Assembly (NCBI RefSeq): GCF_916618745.1
Contig: NZ_OU745373.1
Span: 372,001-436,000 of the forward strand
Direction of reading: 5' to 3'
Source of the DNA: Cardiobacterium sp. Marseille-Q4385
Lineage (GTDB): Bacteria > Pseudomonadota > Gammaproteobacteria > Cardiobacteriales > Cardiobacteriaceae
Length of the DNA stretch: 64,000 nt
Shown here: piece after piece, positions 34,773 through 44,399 of the stretch
Layout: each line of letters begins with the position of its first letter
How positions within the stretch are numbered: position 1 is the stretch's first letter
Position numbers and translations under genes: made by a program
Notes under the pieces: model-generated
Database searches by the model: none
What the model saw: only the letters and a program-made list of their open reading frames with translations
What the model was told of the DNA's origin: nothing

Positions 34773-36314
34773 ATGGGTAATTTCAATGCGATGCACGTGA
34801 CTTTCGGCCTGTATCTGATTGTCGTGCTGTTGATTGGTATCGCGGCGTATTTTTCGACGCGTGATTTTGGCGACTATATTCTCGGCGGACGCAGTCTCGG
34901 CCCGTTCGTCACGGCGATGTCAGCGGGTGCTTCGGATATGTCCGGCTGGTTGTTGATGGGGCTGCCGGGCGCAGTATTTCTTTCCGGGATTAGTGAATCG
35001 TGGATTGCCATCGGTTTGATTATCGGCGCTTATTTGAACTGGCTATGGGTGGCGGGGCGTTTGCGCGTGCATACGGAATTCAATAACAATGCCCTGACTT
35101 TGCCGGATTATTTTTTCCACCGTTTCGGTTCTTTGGGCACGGTGATTAAAGTGGTCTCTGCCGCCATTATCCTGTTCTTTTTCACGATTTATTGCGCAGC
35201 CGGGATTGTTGCCGGGGCGCGTCTCTTTGAAAGTCTTTTCCATGTTTCTTATACGCAGGCGATGTGGCTGGGCGCGGGGGCAACAATTGTTTATACCTTC
35301 CTCGGCGGCTTCCTCGCGGTGAGCTGGACGGATACGGTGCAGGCGACGCTGATGATTTTCGCCCTGATTCTGACGCCCATCATGGTGCTGATTGTCGTCG
35401 GTGGCCCGGACGATGTGTCGCTGGCAATCGCGAATGTGGCACAGGAAACGGGCAAGTCTTATAGCGGTCTTTTTGTCGGCACGACTTTCCTTGGCATTGT
35501 TTCAACGGCGGCTTGGGGACTGGGTTATTTTGGTCAGCCACATATCCTTGCCCGCTTTATGGCCGCCGAGAATGTGCAGTCATTAAAAAGTGCGCGCCGC
35601 ATTGGCATGACCTGGATGATTTTGTGTCTGGCCGGCGCGGTTGCCGTGGGCTATTTCGGCATTGCTTATGCGGGCATGTTTGGCGATAAGCTGAATGCTG
35701 AGTTGCAGGGTAATAATGAGCGGATTTTTATTGCCCTTTCGACGTTATTGTTTAATCCGTGGATTGCCGGGATTATTTTGTCCGCCATTCTTGCCGCCGT
35801 AATGTCCACATTGTCTTGCCAATTATTGGTGTGTTCGAGTGCGATTACCGAGGATTTTTATAAAGGCTTTTTGCGCCCGACGGCAGCACAGGGGGAATTG
35901 GTCTGGGTAGGCCGCTTGATGGTTTTGGCGGTCGCTGCCATTGCCATCATTATTGCCGCCGACCCGAATAGCCGCGTGCTGGGATTGGTGGCCTATGCCT
36001 GGGCAGGCTTTGGTGCCGCTTTCGGGCCGGTGGTGATTCTCTCGCTCTTCTGGAAGCGGATGACCGCCGCAGGCGCGCTGGCCGGAATGGTCGTCGGTGC
36101 AGTAGTCGTCGTTGCCTGGGCAGAAGCGGTCAATCCGTGGCTTGCCGCGCATGACTACGCCACGATGTATGAAATCGTCCCCGGTTTTATCGCTTGCGCA
36201 CTCGCCATTGTGCTGGTGTCACTGCTTTCGCCTGCGCCTGCCCGCGCGGTTATTGACCGCTTTGAGCAGGCTGACCGCGAATACCACAATAAAAAACACG
36301 GTATATCCGCATAA
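34773..36314 (+). CDS. putP: sodium/proline symporter
   Basis: The 513-aa SSF-family transporter has about 13 membrane helices. Hallmarks include DYILGGRSLGPFVTAMSAGASDMSGWLLMGLPGA near the N-terminus and the STLSCQLLVCSSAITEDFYK segment. It takes up L-proline with Na+. ATG 34773 has AGGGG upstream; an upstream TTG in the same frame is rejected. It is followed after 55 bp by putA, giving uptake plus oxidation. Confidence 0.94.
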   Translation: MGNFNAMHVTFGLYLIVVLLIGIAAYFSTRDFGDYILGGRSLGPFVTAMSAGASDMSGWLLMGLPGAVFLSGISESWIAIGLIIGAYLNWLWVAGRLRVHTEFNNNALTLPDYFFHRFGSLGTVIKVVSAAIILFFFTIYCAAGIVAGARLFESLFHVSYTQAMWLGAGATIVYTFLGGFLAVSWTDTVQATLMIFALILTPIMVLIVVGGPDDVSLAIANVAQETGKSYSGLFVGTTFLGIVSTAAWGLGYFGQPHILARFMAAENVQSLKSARRIGMTWMILCLAGAVAVGYFGIAYAGMFGDKLNAELQGNNERIFIALSTLLFNPWIAGIILSAILAAVMSTLSCQLLVCSSAITEDFYKGFLRPTAAQGELVWVGRLMVLAVAAIAIIIAADPNSRVLGLVAYAWAGFGAAFGPVVILSLFWKRMTAAGALAGMVVGAVVVVAWAEAVNPWLAAHDYATMYEIVPGFIACALAIVLVSLLSPAPARAVIDRFEQADREYHNKKHGISA

Positions 36315-36369
36315 TTCCCCATACAATGTGTTTTAATGCACTTTCATTCACAATAAAGGAGTTTTCATC

Positions 36370-39300
36370 ATGTTCGCATTTTCCCATCCTCAATCCGCCC
36401 TGCGCGATGCCATCACGACCGCTTATCGCCGCGACGAGGCCGAAGCCGTCGCCGATATGCTGGCGCGGGCGCAGTTAAGCGAGGATGAACGCCGCGAAGC
36501 GGAAGCGCTCGCCCGTCGTCTGGTCAAGCAGGTGCGCGACAGCCGCCGCAAGGCCAGTGGCGTGGACGCGCTGATGCACGAATTTTCCCTGTCCAGCGAA
36601 GAAGGCGTGGCACTCATGTGCCTTGCCGAAGCCCTGCTGCGCATTCCCGATGCGGATACGCGCAACAAGCTGATTCGGGACAAGATTGCCGGCGGCGACT
36701 GGAAAAGCCACTTGGGGCACAGCCCGTCCATGTTTGTGAACGCCTCCGCTTGGGGATTGCTCATCACCGGCAAGCTCACCGCCGCCAGTGACGAAAAATC
36801 CCTGGGCAGCGCGCTCACCCGCCTCATTGGCAAGGGTGGCGCGCCGCTTATCCGCCAGGGCGTGAACTACGCCATGCGGATGCTGGGCAAACAGTTTGTA
36901 ACCGGACAAACCATTGAAGAAGCGCTGAAAAACGGCAAAGCGCGCGAAAAAATGGGCTACCGCTATTCCTTCGATATGCTCGGTGAAGCGGCGATGACCC
37001 AGGCCGATGCCGATCGCTACTTCAAGGATTATGTGGATGCCATCCACGCCATCGGCAAAGACGCAGCCGGCGCAGGCGTGTACGAAGGCAACGGCATCTC
37101 GGTGAAACTCTCTGCCATCCACCCGCGCTACTGGCGCGCGCAGCACGAACGCGTGATGACCGAACTCCTGCCGCGTCTGAAAGAACTCTTCCTGCTCGGC
37201 AAACAATACGACATCGGCATCAATATTGACGCCGAAGAAACGAACCGCCTCGAACTCTCGCTTGACCTCATGGAAGCGCTGGTATCCGACCCGGATTTGG
37301 CAGGCTACAAAGGCATCGGCTTCGTCGTGCAGGCTTACCAAAAACGCTGCCCGTTCGTCATTGACTACCTCATCGACCTTGCCCGCCGCAACAAACAAAA
37401 ACTGATGATCCGCCTCGTCAAGGGCGCGTACTGGGACAGCGAAATCAAATGGGCGCAAGTGGATGGCATGGACGGCTACCCCGTCTATACCCGCAAAGTC
37501 CACACCGACGTATCCTACCTCGCCTGCGCGCGCAAACTGCTCGCCGCGCAAGACGCCATCTTCCCGCAATTTGCCACCCACAACGCCTACACCCTGGGCG
37601 CCATCTACCAGATGGGCAAAGACAAAGACTTCGAGCACCAATGCCTGCACGGCATGGGCGAGACCCTCTACGACCAGGTCGTCGGCCCACAAAACCTGGG
37701 CCGCCGCGTGCGCGTCTATGCCCCGGTCGGCACCCACGAAACCCTGCTCGCCTACCTCGTCCGCCGCCTGCTTGAAAACGGCGCGAACTCCTCCTTCGTC
37801 AACCAGATTGTGGACGAAAACATCAGCATCGACGACCTCGTCAAAAGCCCGCTTGATGCCGCCGCCGCGACCCAGGGCAAAATGCATGCCGCCCTGCCGC
37901 TGCCCAAAAACCTCTACGGCGACAAACGCCCTAACTCGCGCGGCTTTGACTTCAGCAACGAATTTACCCTGCAACAACTTGAACGCGACATGAACGCCGC
38001 TGCCGCGCGGCCCATCCAGGCGGCAAGCATCACTGCCGTGCCCGTAGAAAGCGCCGCGCCGCACGACATCCAAAACCCCGCCGACCACAGCGACACCCTC
38101 GGCAACGCTGCCTTCCTGCGCCCGGACGCCGTCGCCGACATCATCAGCACCGCCAAAGACGCCGAAAGCCGCTGGGCTGCCGTCGCCCCCGCTGCGCGCG
38201 CCGCCATCCTGCGCCGCATCGCCGACCTCTACGAAGCCCATGCCGCCGAACTCATGACGCTTGCCGTCAGAGAAGCCGGCAAAACCCTCGGCAACGCCGT
38301 CGCCGAAGTGCGCGAAGCCGTGGACTTCTGCCGCTACTACGCGAACGAATGCGAAACCACCTGTGCCACGCGCCAAGCCGTCGGCACCATCATCGCCATC
38401 AGCCCCTGGAACTTCCCGCTTGCCATCTTCACCGGCGAAGTCGTGGCCGCCCTTGCCGTGGGTAATACCGTCATCGCCAAACCCGCCGAACAGACCAGCC
38501 TTATCGCCTACCGCGCCGTGCAACTCATGCACCAGGCCGGTATCCCGCGCGAAGCCCTGCAACTCGCCCTCGGCGCAGGCGACATCGGCGCGGCGCTGAC
38601 CGCCGATCCGCGTATCAACGGCGTCGTCTTCACCGGCTCGACCGAAGTCGCCAAAGCCATCAACCGCACCCTCGCCGCGCGCGACGACAACCCCGTGCTC
38701 ATCGCCGAAACCGGCGGCCAGAACGCCATGATCATCGACAGCACCGCGCTCGCCGAACAAGTCTGTGCTGACGTCCTCACCTCGGCCTTCGACAGCGCCG
38801 GACAACGCTGCTCGGCACTGCGCATCCTCTGCGTCCAGGAAGACGTCGCCGACCGCACCATCACCATGACCAAAGGCGCGATGGACGAACTGCGCGTGGA
38901 TAACCCCGCCAAACTCGCCACCGACATCGGCCCGGTCATCGACAAAGAAGCCCAGCAAAACCTGCTGGCGCACATCGAAAACATGAAAAAAGAAGCCAAA
39001 GCCTGGCACCAAACCAAACTATCCGCCGACATCGACCCCGAAAACAGCACCTTCGTGCCGCCGACCCTGCTCGAACTCGAAAAACTCGACCAGCTCACGC
39101 GCGAAAACTTCGGCCCCGTGCTGCACGTCCTGCGCTACAAAAGCGGCCAGCTTGACAGCCTCATCGAACAAATCAACAGCAAAGGCTACGCGCTGACCGG
39201 CGGCATCCACAGCCGCATTGACGGCGCTATCGAGCACATCAGCCAACGCCTCGAAGCAGGCAACCTCTACGTCAACCGCAACATCGTGGGCGCTGTCGTC

Positions 39301-39978
39301 GGTGTCCAACCCTTCGGCGGCCACAGCAAATCCGGTACCGGCCCCAAAGCCGGCGGACAAAACTACCTGCAACGCCTCACGCGCGGCGGCCACTGGCAGG
39401 CCCCCGCTACCACCACCGCAGGCAGCGCCGACGAAGCCGCCCTCAGCCAAATCCTTGACGCCGTCAAACAAAGCGACCTCACCGCTGACGCCAAAACCCG
39501 CCTGCAAAAAATCGCCGATGACGCCCGCAAGACCACCCTGCGCCACGCCATCGAACGCCTCGGTGGCCCGACCGGGGAAACCAACGAAAACCGCTGGCAT
39601 ATGCCCACGACCATCGCCCTCTACGGCGGCGACCTCGAACAAAGCCTTGCCGTGCTAATCCCCATCGCCGCTGCCGGAGGCCGCGCCGCCGTCAACAGTG
39701 GGCACCCGCTGGCCGCGTGGAAAAACCGGCTTGGCGGCATCATCCACATCAGCCACGGCAACATCTGCGGCAAAGCAACACACGTTATCGCCCTCAGCCC
39801 GCTGCCTGCCGAAGAAAGAACCGCGCTGGCCGCGCGCGACGGCGTCATCATCAAAATCCAGCCTGCCGACGCCGATGGCAACGTGGACATCCTGCCGCTC
39901 TACCACGAGAACAGCCGCAGCACCAACACCACAGCCGCCGGCGGCAACGCCAGCCTGATGGCGATGGCCGAAGTCTGA
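36370..39978 (+). CDS. putA: bifunctional proline dehydrogenase / P5C dehydrogenase
   Basis: The 1202-aa enzyme oxidises proline to glutamate in two steps. The proline dehydrogenase barrel spans about residues 90-500 (KLSAIHPRY, LIRLVKGAYWD). The aldehyde dehydrogenase domain spans about 560-1040, with Glu780 in ETGGQN and Cys814 in SAGQRCSAL. A further C-terminal region of about 150 residues follows. Compared with E. coli PutA (1320 aa) the N-terminal ribbon-helix-helix DNA-binding domain is absent, so this form should not repress the put genes. AAGGAG lies upstream of the ATG. Confidence 0.95.
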   Translation: MFAFSHPQSALRDAITTAYRRDEAEAVADMLARAQLSEDERREAEALARRLVKQVRDSRRKASGVDALMHEFSLSSEEGVALMCLAEALLRIPDADTRNKLIRDKIAGGDWKSHLGHSPSMFVNASAWGLLITGKLTAASDEKSLGSALTRLIGKGGAPLIRQGVNYAMRMLGKQFVTGQTIEEALKNGKAREKMGYRYSFDMLGEAAMTQADADRYFKDYVDAIHAIGKDAAGAGVYEGNGISVKLSAIHPRYWRAQHERVMTELLPRLKELFLLGKQYDIGINIDAEETNRLELSLDLMEALVSDPDLAGYKGIGFVVQAYQKRCPFVIDYLIDLARRNKQKLMIRLVKGAYWDSEIKWAQVDGMDGYPVYTRKVHTDVSYLACARKLLAAQDAIFPQFATHNAYTLGAIYQMGKDKDFEHQCLHGMGETLYDQVVGPQNLGRRVRVYAPVGTHETLLAYLVRRLLENGANSSFVNQIVDENISIDDLVKSPLDAAAATQGKMHAALPLPKNLYGDKRPNSRGFDFSNEFTLQQLERDMNAAAARPIQAASITAVPVESAAPHDIQNPADHSDTLGNAAFLRPDAVADIISTAKDAESRWAAVAPAARAAILRRIADLYEAHAAELMTLAVREAGKTLGNAVAEVREAVDFCRYYANECETTCATRQAVGTIIAISPWNFPLAIFTGEVVAALAVGNTVIAKPAEQTSLIAYRAVQLMHQAGIPREALQLALGAGDIGAALTADPRINGVVFTGSTEVAKAINRTLAARDDNPVLIAETGGQNAMIIDSTALAEQVCADVLTSAFDSAGQRCSALRILCVQEDVADRTITMTKGAMDELRVDNPAKLATDIGPVIDKEAQQNLLAHIENMKKEAKAWHQTKLSADIDPENSTFVPPTLLELEKLDQLTRENFGPVLHVLRYKSGQLDSLIEQINSKGYALTGGIHSRIDGAIEHISQRLEAGNLYVNRNIVGAVVGVQPFGGHSKSGTGPKAGGQNYLQRLTRGGHWQAPATTTAGSADEAALSQILDAVKQSDLTADAKTRLQKIADDARKTTLRHAIERLGGPTGETNENRWHMPTTIALYGGDLEQSLAVLIPIAAAGGRAAVNSGHPLAAWKNRLGGIIHISHGNICGKATHVIALSPLPAEERTALAARDGVIIKIQPADADGNVDILPLYHENSRSTNTTAAGGNASLMAMAEV

Positions 39979-39995
39979 GGCCATCTCACCCAACA

Positions 39996-40025
39996 AAAAC
40001 CCTTCCCAAGCGGAAGGGTTTTTTC
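39996..40025 (+). terminator. Rho-independent terminator of putA
   Basis: AAACCCTTCC, a short loop and GGAAGGGTTTTTT form a classical hairpin 17 bp after the putA stop. The following gap to 40203 carries a CGCTTGGCG-type repeat and a GC-rich hairpin block. Confidence 0.88.
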
Positions 40026-40203
40026 ATGAATGCCCGCCAAGCGGCGTAAATACTGTGTTCGCAGCGAGTGAAGGAGAACCCTTCCTCCGCTTGCGGGGGA
40101 AGGTGTCGCGCAGCGACGGAAGGGGGATAAAAAGCTACCAAGCGAGGGCCTCTGACATGATTTTTTCGCGTATGCAGCCTGTGTACAAAGCGCCTGCCGC
40201 ACA

Positions 40204-40230
40204 AAAAAATCCTTCCCGGAGGAAGGATGG
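40204..40230 (-). terminator. Rho-independent terminator of corC
   Basis: On the minus strand, ATCCTTCC and GGAAGGAT pair and are followed by TTTTTT, about 25 bp after the corC stop. Confidence 0.82.
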
Positions 40231-40253
40231 TCATACATGAATGAGGCGCGGTA

Positions 40254-41117
40254 TCAGGCCTCTTCCGTCTCGGCAGCGGACGCCTGCGGGCGCAAATGCA
40301 GACTGATAATCTGGCGGCGGTTAGCTTTGCTCACGGTCGCGAGCCATGAACCGAGATCGGCGCTTTCGCCGATGTCCGGTACTTTGCCGAGGATGTGCTG
40401 GATGTAGCCGCCGATGGTATCGGCTTCGTCATCGGAGAGGTCGGTATTGAAGGTGTCGTTAAAGGTATCAATTGGGGTCAGCGCCTGTACCTGGTAGCTG
40501 CCGTCGCTGTTTTCGATGATGGGGGCAGCGGCGATTTCGTCGTGTTCGTCGTCGATTTCGCCGACGATTTCTTCGATGACGTCTTCAATAGTGACAAGGC
40601 CGGAGAGGTTGCCGTATTCGTCGATGACGATCGCCATGTGGTTGCGGTTGGTTTTGAAGTCGCGCAGCATCGCGTCCAGCGGTTTGCTTTCCGGGACGAT
40701 GGTCGCTGGCCGCAGCATTTCCGGGATGGTCGCCGGTAGCGGGCGGCCGAAGGCGCAGGGCAGGAGGTCTTTGGAGAGCAGGATGCCGCGCACTTGTTCG
40801 TGGGTTTCATCCACCACCGGGTAGCGCGAATGGCCGGATTCGGTGATAACAGTGAAGATGTGTTCCAAGCTCCAGTTCTCTTCGAGGAAGATGATTTGCC
40901 CACGCGGCACCATGATGTCGCGCACGCGGGTATCGTCAATGGTGAGCAGGCGTTCGAGCATTTGCGCAGTGTCTTCGCCAATCTGTTTACCGGCACGCGC
41001 TTGGTGCAGAAGGTCGCGGATGGCTTCGGGGATGTTCTCGGATTCTTCGTTGTTGTTCCAGAGGGCGCTTAATCGGCTGAGAAGGGACTGTTTGGGTTCC
41101 TGGTTGTCTTCGCTCAT
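40254..41117 (-). CDS. corC: CorC/HlyC family CBS-domain protein
   Basis: The 287-aa cytoplasmic protein has two CBS domains (about 70-190, starting at TRVRDIMVPRGQI) and a C-terminal CorC_HlyC domain (about 205-275, with ADTIGGYIQHILGKVP). It matches E. coli YbeX/CorC, linked to magnesium/cobalt efflux and, more recently, ribosome-related heat tolerance. It lacks the membrane domain seen in longer relatives, which is normal for this subgroup. Confidence 0.92.
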   Translation of the reverse strand: MSEDNQEPKQSLLSRLSALWNNNEESENIPEAIRDLLHQARAGKQIGEDTAQMLERLLTIDDTRVRDIMVPRGQIIFLEENWSLEHIFTVITESGHSRYPVVDETHEQVRGILLSKDLLPCAFGRPLPATIPEMLRPATIVPESKPLDAMLRDFKTNRNHMAIVIDEYGNLSGLVTIEDVIEEIVGEIDDEHDEIAAAPIIENSDGSYQVQALTPIDTFNDTFNTDLSDDEADTIGGYIQHILGKVPDIGESADLGSWLATVSKANRRQIISLHLRPQASAAETEEA

Positions 41118-41194
41118 GGGTGGGGGCGGGTGATTGGGATGCTGGCTATTGTAGTCAAATATCCGCCAAGCCGTAACGCCAGGCGGTGTGCCCG

Positions 41195-42217
41195 TTATTC
41201 TTCCGCGTGCATCATGCTTTGCCGCTTGTTCGGGTAATACTTCCCGACCGCTGCGGTCGCAGGCGCAGCTTCTGCCATCTGCCGCATTTCCGGGTTAAGG
41301 TCGAGTTTGGCGAAAAGGGCGGCATCGCGGTCTTCCGTCGGGTTCGGCGTGGTCAGCAGTTTGCAGCCGTAGAAGATGCTGTTCGCGCCTGCCATGAAGC
41401 ACAGCGCCTGCATTTGTTCATTCATACTTTCCCGCCCGGCGGAAAGACGCACTGCACTCGCTGGCATCATGATGCGGGCGACGGCAATGACGCGGATGAA
41501 ATCGAAGGGTTCGAGATCGTCCGCCTGCGCCAGCGGCGTGCCTTGAACGCGCACGAGCTGGTTGATGGGCACGCTTTCCGGCGGCGGGTTGAGGTTGGCG
41601 AGTTCGACCAGCATGGCGAGGCGGTCGTCGTCTTCTTCGCCCATGCCGAGGATGCCGCCTGAGCAGATTTTCATGCCGGCGTTGCGCACGTGTTGCAGGG
41701 TGTGCAGGCGGTCATCGTAGTTGCGCGTGGTGATGATTTCGCCGTAGTAGCGGCGACTGGTGTCGAGGTTGTGGTTGTAATAATCGAGCCCGGCGTCGGC
41801 GAGCGTCTGCGCCTTGTTTTCATCGAGCATGCCGAGGGTCATGCAGGTTTCCATACCCAGCGCCTTGACGCGGCGCACGACTTCGACGAGATACGGCATA
41901 TCCTTCTCTTTCGGGTCACGCCACGCCGCGCCCATGCAGAAGCGGGTCGCTCCCTGGGCGCGGGCGCGTTCGGCGGCGCTGACGATGTCGTCAATTTTCA
42001 GCAGGGTTTCGCGGGCGACGCCCGTTTGATAGCGCGCACTTTGCGGACAGTATTTGCAATCTTCGGGACAGGCGCCGGTCTTGATGGAAAGCAGGGTGCT
42101 GATCTGGATATGCTGCGGGTCGTGGTAGGCGCGGTGTACGGTTTGCGCCTGATAGAGCAGTTCCATGAAGGGCAGTTGGTAGAGCGCTTGCGCGCGGGCG
42201 AGGGTCCAGCGGAGCAT
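41195..42217 (-). CDS. bioB: biotin synthase
   Basis: The 340-aa radical-SAM enzyme inserts sulfur into dethiobiotin. The 4Fe-4S cysteines are C50, C54 and C57 in CPEDCKYC; YYNHNLDTS and the RLSAGRE segment with the 2Fe-2S-binding Arg are present. AGG precedes the ATG. Other bio genes are not in this window. It is divergent from adhC. Confidence 0.95.
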   Translation of the reverse strand: MLRWTLARAQALYQLPFMELLYQAQTVHRAYHDPQHIQISTLLSIKTGACPEDCKYCPQSARYQTGVARETLLKIDDIVSAAERARAQGATRFCMGAAWRDPKEKDMPYLVEVVRRVKALGMETCMTLGMLDENKAQTLADAGLDYYNHNLDTSRRYYGEIITTRNYDDRLHTLQHVRNAGMKICSGGILGMGEEDDDRLAMLVELANLNPPPESVPINQLVRVQGTPLAQADDLEPFDFIRVIAVARIMMPASAVRLSAGRESMNEQMQALCFMAGANSIFYGCKLLTTPNPTEDRDAALFAKLDLNPEMRQMAEAAPATAAVGKYYPNKRQSMMHAEE

Positions 42218-42305
42218 GGTTTTAACCTGTGGGGATGGGGCGCTAAGTGTACAATGCGGCTTCCCTGTTTTTCAGGGGTTTCCACCACTTCCAGCAAGGA
42301 TTTTT

Positions 42306-43424
42306 ATGGACTTTATCAAGACCCGCGCCGCCGTTGCCTGGGCGCCGAAGCAGCCGTTGGTTATCGAAGAACTGGATTTGATGCCGCCGCAGAAGGGCGA
42401 GGTGCTGGTGCGCATCGTCGCCAGCGGCGTCTGCCACACCGACGCCTACACCCTGGACGGGCTGGACGCGGAAGGCGTCTTCCCCTGCGTTCTCGGTCAC
42501 GAGGGGGCGGGCATCGTCGTCGCGGTCGGCGAAGGCGTGAGTAGCGTCAAGCCCGGCGACCACGTCATCCCGCTTTACACCGCCGAATGCGGCGAATGCG
42601 AGATGTGCACCTCCGGCAAGACCAACCTCTGCTCGGCGGTGCGCGCCACCCAGGGCAAGGGCCTGATGCCGGACGGCACGGTGCGCTTCTTCAAGGACGG
42701 TCAGCCGATTTACCACTACATGGGCTGCTCGACCTTCTCCGAATACACCGTGGTCGCCGAAGTCAGCCTCGCCAAAATCCAGCCGGAAGCGGATTTGCAC
42801 GAAATCTGCCTGCTCGGCTGCGGGGTGACGACCGGCATGGGCGCAGTCATCAAGACGGCGAAAGTGCAGGCGGGCGACAGCGTCGCCATCTTCGGCCTCG
42901 GCGGTATTGGTCTGGCGGCGGTCATCGGCGCGCGCATGGTCGGCGCGGGCCGCATCATCGGCATCGACACAAATCCGGACAAATTCGCGATGGCGCGCAA
43001 ACTCGGCGCGACCGACTGCATCAACCCGCGCGACTACGACAAACCCATCCAGGACGTCATCATCGAACTCACCGGCGGCGGCGTGGATTACTCCTTCGAG
43101 TGCATCGGCAATGTCGACGTGATGCGTTCTGCGCTCGAATGCTGCCACAAAGGCTGGGGCGAATCCGTCATCATCGGCGTCGCCCCGGCGGGCGCGGAAA
43201 TCCGCACGCGGCCGTTCCAGCTCGTTACCGGCCGTGTCTGGCGCGGCTCGGCCTTCGGCGGTGTCAAAGGGCGCAGCGAACTGCCCGGCATCGTGCAGCA
43301 ATACCTCGACGGCAAATTCGCCCTCAGCGACTTCATCACCACCACCATGCCGCTCGACGACATCAACCGCGCCTTCGACCTGATGCACGAAGGCAAAGCC
43401 ATCCGCAGCGTCATCCACTACTGA
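42306..43424 (+). CDS. adhC: S-(hydroxymethyl)glutathione dehydrogenase (class III ADH)
   Basis: The 372-aa zinc enzyme oxidises the adduct of formaldehyde and glutathione to S-formylglutathione with NAD+. Catalytic zinc ligands include C43 and H65 (GHEGAG); structural zinc cysteines are C95, C98, C101 and C109; the NAD site is GLGGIG (197-202). ATG 42306 follows AAGGA and gives the family length; the open frame upstream is rejected. It is followed after 7 bp by the hydrolase that completes the pathway, and depends on glutathione made by gshA/gshB. Confidence 0.95.
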   Translation: MDFIKTRAAVAWAPKQPLVIEELDLMPPQKGEVLVRIVASGVCHTDAYTLDGLDAEGVFPCVLGHEGAGIVVAVGEGVSSVKPGDHVIPLYTAECGECEMCTSGKTNLCSAVRATQGKGLMPDGTVRFFKDGQPIYHYMGCSTFSEYTVVAEVSLAKIQPEADLHEICLLGCGVTTGMGAVIKTAKVQAGDSVAIFGLGGIGLAAVIGARMVGAGRIIGIDTNPDKFAMARKLGATDCINPRDYDKPIQDVIIELTGGGVDYSFECIGNVDVMRSALECCHKGWGESVIIGVAPAGAEIRTRPFQLVTGRVWRGSAFGGVKGRSELPGIVQQYLDGKFALSDFITTTMPLDDINRAFDLMHEGKAIRSVIHY

Positions 43425-43431
43425 GGCCGCC

Positions 43432-44277
43432 ATGCACATCCTGAGCGAACACAAATGCTTTGACGGCCTGCAACTGCGCGTCCGCCACCCGTCTGCCGCC
43501 AACCACTGCGAGATGACCTACTCGCTCTATCTGCCGCCGCAAGCGCTGGCGGGTGGGCGCGTGCCGCTGCTCTACTGGCTCTCCGGCCTCACCTGTACCG
43601 ACGAAAACTTTACCCAGAAAGCCGGGGCGCAGCGCTACGCCGCCCAATACGGCCTCGCCCTCGTCATGCCCGACACCTCGCCGCGCGGCGAGGGCGTCCC
43701 CGACGATCCCGCCTACGACCTCGGCCAGGGCGCGGGCTTCTACCTCAACGCCACGCAAACCCCGTGGGCGCAGCACTACCACATGTACGACTACATCACG
43801 GCAGAACTGCCCGCCCACCTCGCCGCGCACTACCCGCTCGATGACCGCGCGGGTATCGCCGGGCACAGCATGGGCGGGCACGGCGCACTGCAAATCGCCC
43901 TGAAAAACCCCGCGCGCTACGCCGCCGTATCTGCCTTCGCGCCCATCGTCAACCCGGGCGACACCCCGTGGGGACAAAAAGCCTTCACCGCCTACCTCGG
44001 CGATGACAAACACGCCTGGCGCGATTGGGACAGCACCGCGCTGCTCGCCACCGCCCGCGCGCAACACCTGCCCATCCGCATTGACGCAGGCGACGCCGAC
44101 GAATTCCGCCCGCGCGAAATCCGCTGCGAAACCTTCGTGGACGCTGCCCGGCAAGCGGGCTACCGCGTGGATTACTACCTGCACCCCGGCTACGACCACA
44201 GCTACTACACCATCGCCAGCTACATCGGCGCGCACATCGCCTTCCACGCCGAAGCATTGGGGCTGGGGAAACCGTAA
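43432..44277 (+). CDS. fghA: S-formylglutathione hydrolase
   Basis: The 281-aa alpha/beta hydrolase splits S-formylglutathione to formate and glutathione. The nucleophile is Ser146 in GHSMGG, with Asp in GDADEF (about 221-223) and His256 in GYDHSYYT. LSGLTCTDENF and DTSPRG are family motifs. It forms an operon with adhC for formaldehyde detoxification. The gap after it (44278-44399) has a CGCTTGGCG-like relic but no good terminator. Confidence 0.95.
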   Translation: MHILSEHKCFDGLQLRVRHPSAANHCEMTYSLYLPPQALAGGRVPLLYWLSGLTCTDENFTQKAGAQRYAAQYGLALVMPDTSPRGEGVPDDPAYDLGQGAGFYLNATQTPWAQHYHMYDYITAELPAHLAAHYPLDDRAGIAGHSMGGHGALQIALKNPARYAAVSAFAPIVNPGDTPWGQKAFTAYLGDDKHAWRDWDSTALLATARAQHLPIRIDAGDADEFRPREIRCETFVDAARQAGYRVDYYLHPGYDHSYYTIASYIGAHIAFHAEALGLGKP

Positions 44278-44399
44278 GACGAACCGCCGCCCACCGCCTG
44301 GCGGCATCCACAACCACTGCCGCCCGGCGGGATAAACACCGGCTTCTCGGCCAACAACACAAATCGGTTTTTCCAGCACGACCCGGATGTCAACAGCCC

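Noticed and set aside
36475..39012. 845-codon antisense frame within putA
   Set aside because: High GC gives long antisense frames. The sense frame carries both enzyme domains, and the antisense product has shadow-type Val/Gly/Phe/Asp bias.
40021..40203. possible small RNA or gene between putA and corC
   Set aside because: Only a CGCTTGGCG repeat and a GC-rich hairpin block are visible between two terminators; no promoter seen.
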